Source of the DNA: Metaruminococcus_A sp050943475
Lineage (GTDB): Bacteria; Bacillota; Clostridia; Oscillospirales; Ruminococcaceae
Assembly: GCA_050943475.1 (NCBI GenBank)
Contig: JBMNPF010000007.1
Span: 78,554 to 142,553, forward strand
Reading direction: 5' to 3'
DNA: 64,000 nt
Part shown: piece after piece, positions 60,652 through 64,000 of the stretch
Numbering within the stretch: position 1 is the stretch's first letter
Layout: every line of letters begins with the position of its first letter
The notes under the pieces: model-generated
Database searches by the model: none
What the model was told of the DNA's origin: nothing
The model's input: the letters and a program-made list of their open reading frames with translations, nothing else
Position numbers and translations under genes: made by a program

Positions 60652-60680
60652 TGCTTTCCGTCATTTTGTGTTGTATAATA
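60652..60680 (+). promoter_or_regulatory. Strong promoter of the element's structured RNA
   Basis: TTGCTT (60652-60657) and TATAAT (60675-60680) are spaced by 17 bases. The start would be near 60687. Confidence 0.7.
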
Positions 60681-60686
60681 TATGCA

Positions 60687-60931
60687 TAAATTCGCGACAT
60701 GATTGCCGATGGATAGCGGCCGGGATATACCGACGTAAGCCTATCTGAGACCGAGCCTTAGGCTCGGGAGGAAGCCGATGAGGGTCCGCCCTCGAAACTG
60801 CGTCGGTCTGACGAGCCGATGCGGGAGGCAACAGCGTCTACCCGTCCAAATAGGACGGCAATCGCACGAACCTGACGAGCGGCGAATCAGATTTCAGCTT
60901 GATTGCTGGATTCTGGTTCGCCGCTTTTTTG
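60687..60931 (+). ncRNA. Candidate structured RNA of the mobile element
   Basis: A promoter at the 5' side and an intrinsic terminator at the 3' side delimit about 245 bases with no good reading frame. Four stable hairpins lie in series: 60751-60757 with 60761-60767; 60780-60784 with 60789-60793; 60800-60806 with 60816-60822 (one wobble); 60842-60847 with 60853-60858. The last part is the long terminator arm. It matches no RNA family I can name. It may be an independent RNA or a leader that attenuates the downstream operon. Confidence 0.6.
60879..60931 (+). terminator. Terminator/attenuator before the excisionase-like gene
   Basis: GCGGCGAA (60879-60886) pairs with TTCGCCGC (60917-60924), with further internal pairing, followed by six T. 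It lies 33 bases before the next start codon. Confidence 0.85.
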
Positions 60932-60963
60932 CGTTTATAGGCAGGAAAAAAGGAGGTTGCTTT

Positions 60964-61242
60964 ATGGCAAATGCAAAACAGAAGAAGGGATTCACGAAGA
61001 AGATTCTCGGCGGGAGCGAGCTGACGATGGAGGAATACGCGGCCTACATCACGGCTCTGAAAGCGAAGCCGTTCCTGACGAGTGCCGAGGCGTCGACCCT
61101 GTTCGAAATAGGAATCGGGCGCGTGCGTTCACTGATGAAGGCCGATGACGCGGACTTCGTGGTGATGACTGACACGATTCGAAGTCGCCGTATTCACCGC
61201 GAGACGTTCGAGAAATATCTGGTGTCTCACGGGATTCATTAA
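60964..61242 (+). CDS. Excisionase-like helix-turn-helix protein
   Basis: This 92-residue basic protein has a winged-helix-like DNA-binding region. Residues 40-92 read FLTSAEASTLFEIGIGRVRSLM, then a wing and HRETFEKYLVSHG. It resembles MerR/excisionase-type proteins of conjugative elements in Clostridia that direct excision or control the operon. The ATG at 60964 follows AAAGGAGG. The longer open frame upstream covers the structured RNA and is not coding. Confidence 0.75.
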   Translation: MANAKQKKGFTKKILGGSELTMEEYAAYITALKAKPFLTSAEASTLFEIGIGRVRSLMKADDADFVVMTDTIRSRRIHRETFEKYLVSHGIH

Positions 61243-61254
61243 GGAGGTGAGGTT

Positions 61255-63066
61255 ATGAGGCAAAAAGAAAACCGCCCCAGCGCTGGCGACGCTTACGGGA
61301 CGGTACCATTTAACTGTATTAATGATACCACAGATATGAGCGAATTTCAAGACTTAACATACAACGGACTGCTCAAGGCGGTCACGGACGATTATCTGGA
61401 CGGTCTCGACGAGGACGCCGACCTGCCGTTCGAGAGCATCGAGGCGGAGCTTCTTCAGGCGACCAACAACGCAATCGAGGAATACAACCTCGGTCCCCGC
61501 GACCCGAACGCCCCTATGGGAGCGCCCATCAAGGACGCGTACCCGAACGCGAAAGCCCCTGCTGACCGCGTACGGAAACTGAAGGCCATGACGCCTTGGC
61601 AGGTAGCGAGCGTGATAATTCGCCTGTACCACGCGGTCGGAATCCGCCTGAACGGTCAGGAGGGTGACGGAAATTTCGACGTGGGGGTCTATCAGTCCGA
61701 TGGAGAGCGTCGAGGGCTGTACGACACCCGCACCGAGACGGTTCGGAGGCTGATTACGGCTCTTCACCCGGGAATCAGCGATGTGGACATGCGCAACACC
61801 GAGAACAAGTTGCGCGTCCTCGTGCCGAAAGTAGAGCCTTGCAAAGACAAGGCACTCGTTCCCGTGAACAACGGAATCTTCGACTACGAGAACAAGATTC
61901 TGCTGGATTTCGACCCGAAGTACGTGTTCACCAGTAAGTCGAACGTGGATTTCGTCCCGAATGCCCAGAATTCGGTCATCCATAATGACCAAGACGGAAC
62001 GGATTGGGACGTGGTCTCGTGGATGGAGGAGCTTTCCGACGACCCCGAGGTGGTCAAGGTTCTCTGGCAGGTGCTGGGGGCTTCCCTGCGTCCGAACATG
62101 CCGTGGAACAAATCCGTCTGGCTGTACTCCACTCAGGGCAACAACGGAAAGGGCACGTTCTGCGCCCTCGTCCGGAACCTGCTCGGGAAAGGCTCTTGGG
62201 CCTCGATTCCCCTGAAGGATTTCGGGCAGGATTTCATGCTTGAGGAGCTTACCCGCGTACAGGCGATTATCACGGACGAGAACGATGTCGGAACGTATAT
62301 CGACAAGGCTGCCACGCTCAAGTCGGTCATCACGGGAGACCCGTTCCTGCTCAACCGCAAGTACAAGGCTCCAATGCCGTGCCTTTTCCGTGGGTTGATG
62401 ATTCAATGCGTGAACGAGATTCCGAAGCTCAAGGACAAATCGGAATCCATGTACAGGCGATTGCTCGTGATTCCGTTCGAGAAGCGATTCGAGGGCTGCG
62501 AGCGCAAGTACATCAAGGACGACTATCTGGGACGAAAGGATGTCCTCGAATACGTTTTGTTCCACACCTTGTACGAGATGGATTTCGACGAGTTCAGCGT
62601 TCCCGAAGCATCCGAGAAGTCGCTGGACGTGTTCCGAGTCGACAACGACCCTCTTCGCCAGTTCGCGAACGAGGTGTTCGACCAAGCCGCATGGGACCTG
62701 CTCCCTTGCAAGTTTCTATACGATTTGTACCGCTACTGGTTCCAGACGAACGTCCCTCAGGGAAAGATGCTGAGTCGGAACTCCTTCTATTCCTCGCTCG
62801 AACTGATTGCACCGGAATACGGATGGCAGTTACAGGACAAGGTCCGCTCGGCGAACCGGATGGATGTCCCCGAGATGCTGATTCTCGAATATCAGGTACA
62901 GGAGTGGATGAATCACGACTACCGGGGAAACGACAAGATGCGTCTGGCGCAGCCCGACGTGAAGGACAGCTATCGAGGCTATGTGCGGAACAAGGTGGGG
63001 TCGATTCCGGCGTACATGGTGTCCGGAGAAACGACCGCAAGTGAAGAGATAGATTCAAATAGATAA
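61255..63066 (+). CDS. Phage/plasmid primase-helicase, D5/P4 family
   Basis: This 603-residue protein carries a D5-N domain (about 190-290) and a superfamily 3 helicase domain. The helicase has Walker A in STQGNNGKGTFCALV (about 297-311), Walker B in QAIITDENDV, and the sensor-like MIQCVNEIPKLKDKS. The C-terminal region has the RLLVIPFEKRF segment typical of the family. It would unwind the element's origin, plausibly the nearby site array. The N-terminal 170 residues show no primase domain I can recognise. It is 12 bases after the excisionase-like gene. Confidence 0.88.
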   Translation: MRQKENRPSAGDAYGTVPFNCINDTTDMSEFQDLTYNGLLKAVTDDYLDGLDEDADLPFESIEAELLQATNNAIEEYNLGPRDPNAPMGAPIKDAYPNAKAPADRVRKLKAMTPWQVASVIIRLYHAVGIRLNGQEGDGNFDVGVYQSDGERRGLYDTRTETVRRLITALHPGISDVDMRNTENKLRVLVPKVEPCKDKALVPVNNGIFDYENKILLDFDPKYVFTSKSNVDFVPNAQNSVIHNDQDGTDWDVVSWMEELSDDPEVVKVLWQVLGASLRPNMPWNKSVWLYSTQGNNGKGTFCALVRNLLGKGSWASIPLKDFGQDFMLEELTRVQAIITDENDVGTYIDKAATLKSVITGDPFLLNRKYKAPMPCLFRGLMIQCVNEIPKLKDKSESMYRRLLVIPFEKRFEGCERKYIKDDYLGRKDVLEYVLFHTLYEMDFDEFSVPEASEKSLDVFRVDNDPLRQFANEVFDQAAWDLLPCKFLYDLYRYWFQTNVPQGKMLSRNSFYSSLELIAPEYGWQLQDKVRSANRMDVPEMLILEYQVQEWMNHDYRGNDKMRLAQPDVKDSYRGYVRNKVGSIPAYMVSGETTASEEIDSNR

Positions 63067-63079
63067 GGAGTGATTAATT

Positions 63080-63421
63080 ATGGCTATCAAGAGATTCGAT
63101 GACATAGACAAGAAGGCGCGCGAGCTTGAGGCTCAGGCGAAGAAGTTGCGCCGCGAGAAGCAGGCTGCGAAGACCAAGGCGTACGCCGACGCCCTCGTGG
63201 CGGTCTTCCCCGAAGTGAAGGAAATGGGTTCCGCCGAAGAGGTGCTCGCGTTCGTCAAGACGCTGCACAGGGACGCCGGACATGGAAACGGCGGAAATCC
63301 TTCCGATGGCGACCCGAACGCAGTCGTGCGCGAACCTGCGGGCGACGCCGATTCTTCGGACGGCGGCCGCGGTTCTCTCGGCGGCGAGGGCTTCAGTCCC
63401 GAGCGCCGTCCCTTCGATTAA
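63080..63421 (+). CDS. Small coiled-coil hypothetical protein of the element
   Basis: This 113-residue protein has a Lys/Glu/Ala-rich N-terminal coiled coil (about 5-40: DKKARELEAQAKKLRREKQ) and a Gly/Asp/Ser-rich, probably disordered C-terminus (65-113). Similar small proteins are found just before mobilisation genes in ICEs and IMEs of Clostridia, with no assigned function. AAGGAG precedes the ATG. I do not recognise a domain. Confidence 0.7.
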   Translation: MAIKRFDDIDKKARELEAQAKKLRREKQAAKTKAYADALVAVFPEVKEMGSAEEVLAFVKTLHRDAGHGNGGNPSDGDPNAVVREPAGDADSSDGGRGSLGGEGFSPERRPFD

Positions 63422-63429
63422 AACGCGAC

Positions 63430-63600
63430 GGAGGTTCGGACATGGGGAGTCGTCCCCGTGTCCGACATTCGGTCGCGTGGTTCTGTCGGACAGAACATGT
63501 TGAGTCGGAGGGGACAGATTCGGGGGTTCGAAGGGGACGGCGAAGCCGCCCCCTCGCAAGCTGACCATGGCGGGAAAAATGCGATATTCGCATTTTGTAC
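63430..63600. other. Candidate origin of transfer (oriT)
   Basis: Four inverted repeats lie between the small protein gene and the MobC-like gene: 63437-63448 with 63453-63464 (one wobble), 63480-63486 with 63490-63496 (perfect), 63533-63541 with 63545-63553 (one mismatch), and 63578-63584 with 63588-63594 (perfect). No reading frame is convincing. Origins of transfer commonly sit directly upstream of mobC and the relaxase gene and contain such repeats. The nick site cannot be identified. Confidence 0.5.
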
Positions 63601-63702
63601 GTACATGGTCAATGCTTGCTCCCTTCCCCGTTTCGCAGATTGCAGCAAAGTGCGAAGAAAAATGAGCATCGCATTTGGATTGCGAATAAGGAGGTGTTTT
63701 GC

Positions 63703-64000
63703 ATGGCAAAAGAAGTTGAAAAAAGAAGCGGCAAGGCGACCCGTCAGCGCTACAAGAAGGACCGTCGCGAGACTGTTATTCAGGTGCGCATGAACGCCGA
63801 GGAGCTTGCCCTTCTGGATGGGAAGAGAGGCGGACGCACGCGCTCGAACTATCTGCGTGGCGCGCTGTACGGTTCCGCCGGTTCCCACACGGAGCACGAG
63901 GTCGTTGCGGACACTCCGCAGCTCGACCGGATGCTGATGGAATTGAACCGAATCGGCGTGAACATCAACCAGATTGCACGGGCCTTCAACGCCCGCGTGA
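63703..64000 (+). CDS. MobC-like relaxosome accessory protein (partial)
   Basis: The frame opens with ATG at 63703 behind AAGGAGGTG and runs off the window end after 99 codons. The N-terminus is Lys/Arg-rich, followed by a ribbon-helix-helix-like region (VIQVRMNAEELALLDGK, then TRSNYLRGALYG). The ELNRIGVNINQIARAFNA motif is characteristic of MobC/BMRF-type plasmid mobilisation proteins. It would bind the adjacent oriT and help the relaxase, presumably encoded next. Confidence 0.88.
   Translation, partial: MAKEVEKRSGKATRQRYKKDRRETVIQVRMNAEELALLDGKRGGRTRSNYLRGALYGSAGSHTEHEVVADTPQLDRMLMELNRIGVNINQIARAFNARV

Larger units (their letters stand above)
60090..64000. mobile_element. Left part of an integrated mobile element at the tmRNA gene
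   Basis: From roughly 59.9-60.1 kb onward the gene content is mobile: an excisionase-like protein, a D5/P4-type primase, a small coiled-coil protein, a candidate oriT and a MobC-like protein, all on the plus strand. Codon use differs from the host genes (many GAC, TCG, CGC and AAG codons). No integrase, relaxase or right end is within the window, so whether this is an ICE, an IME or a phage-plasmid cannot be settled. The exact left boundary is not visible because the matching repeat lies outside. Confidence 0.75.

Noticed and set aside
60770..60890. Hammerhead ribozyme
   Set aside because: Two CTGACGA-like and one CGAAAC segment occur, but the intervening lengths do not allow the three-stem core with a cleavage site.

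Overview
The window looks like a chromosome segment from an endospore-forming, anaerobic Firmicute of class Clostridia, probably in the Oscillospirales/Ruminococcaceae range. The species cannot be fixed from this sequence. The grounds are the spoIIAA-spoIIAB-sigF operon, a PdaA-type spore cortex deacetylase, a reverse rubrerythrin, GTP-dependent PEP carboxykinase, Gram-positive regulators (T-box, TPP riboswitch), ECF vitamin transporters, strong Shine-Dalgarno sites and sigma-A type promoters.

Layout. 0-15 kb: polA; a phosphatase-rimI-tsaD operon; pckG; a small P-loop kinase; pdaA-like; eno; pyrG; a degenerate sensor kinase; gap; an acetyltransferase. 15-25 kb: a small peptide gene; a stand-alone Imm5-type protein; a vitamin B6 kinase with an ECF S component; a HAD-uridine kinase fusion; an amidohydrolase coupled to a fumarase alpha subunit; an rRNA methyltransferase; thiT behind a TPP riboswitch; a Vat/CatB-type antibiotic acetyltransferase. 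25-32 kb: the ylxM-ffh-rpsP-khpA-rimM-trmD translation operon, ptsH, uvrC and an HD-domain protein. 32-42 kb: reverse rubrerythrin, a SigH-like sigma factor, small metal/redox proteins, a tandem pair of MFS-like transporters, trmK, a Nif3-like protein, rqcH and a YhfC-type membrane protein. 42-51 kb: a valine-type T-box, a beta-mannosidase-like gene, valS, folC and the spoIIA operon. 51-60 kb: an ECF sigma factor/membrane protein/ABC exporter operon, SRP RNA, dnaX-ebfC-recR, smpB and tmRNA.

Directly behind tmRNA the style changes. From about 59.9 kb to the window end lies the left part of what looks like an integrated mobile element: a dense array of TGTTCC/GGAACA sites around an AT-rich core, a promoter-driven structured RNA with a terminator, an excisionase-like HTH protein, a D5/P4-type primase-helicase, a small coiled-coil protein, a hairpin-rich candidate oriT and the start of a MobC-like gene. 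No integrase or relaxase falls in the window.

Most of the chromosomal part is ordinary housekeeping. The observations most worth following are: (1) a valine T-box separated from valS by an inserted glycosidase gene; (2) the origin-like site array and unassigned structured RNA of the element; (3) a modular dispersed repeat present in inverted orientation in two intergenic regions 19.5 kb apart; (4) a possible leader peptide upstream of the Vat-like gene; (5) a histidine kinase with no recognisable phospho-acceptor histidine; and (6) a tRNA-like fold in the leader of a zinc-ribbon gene.
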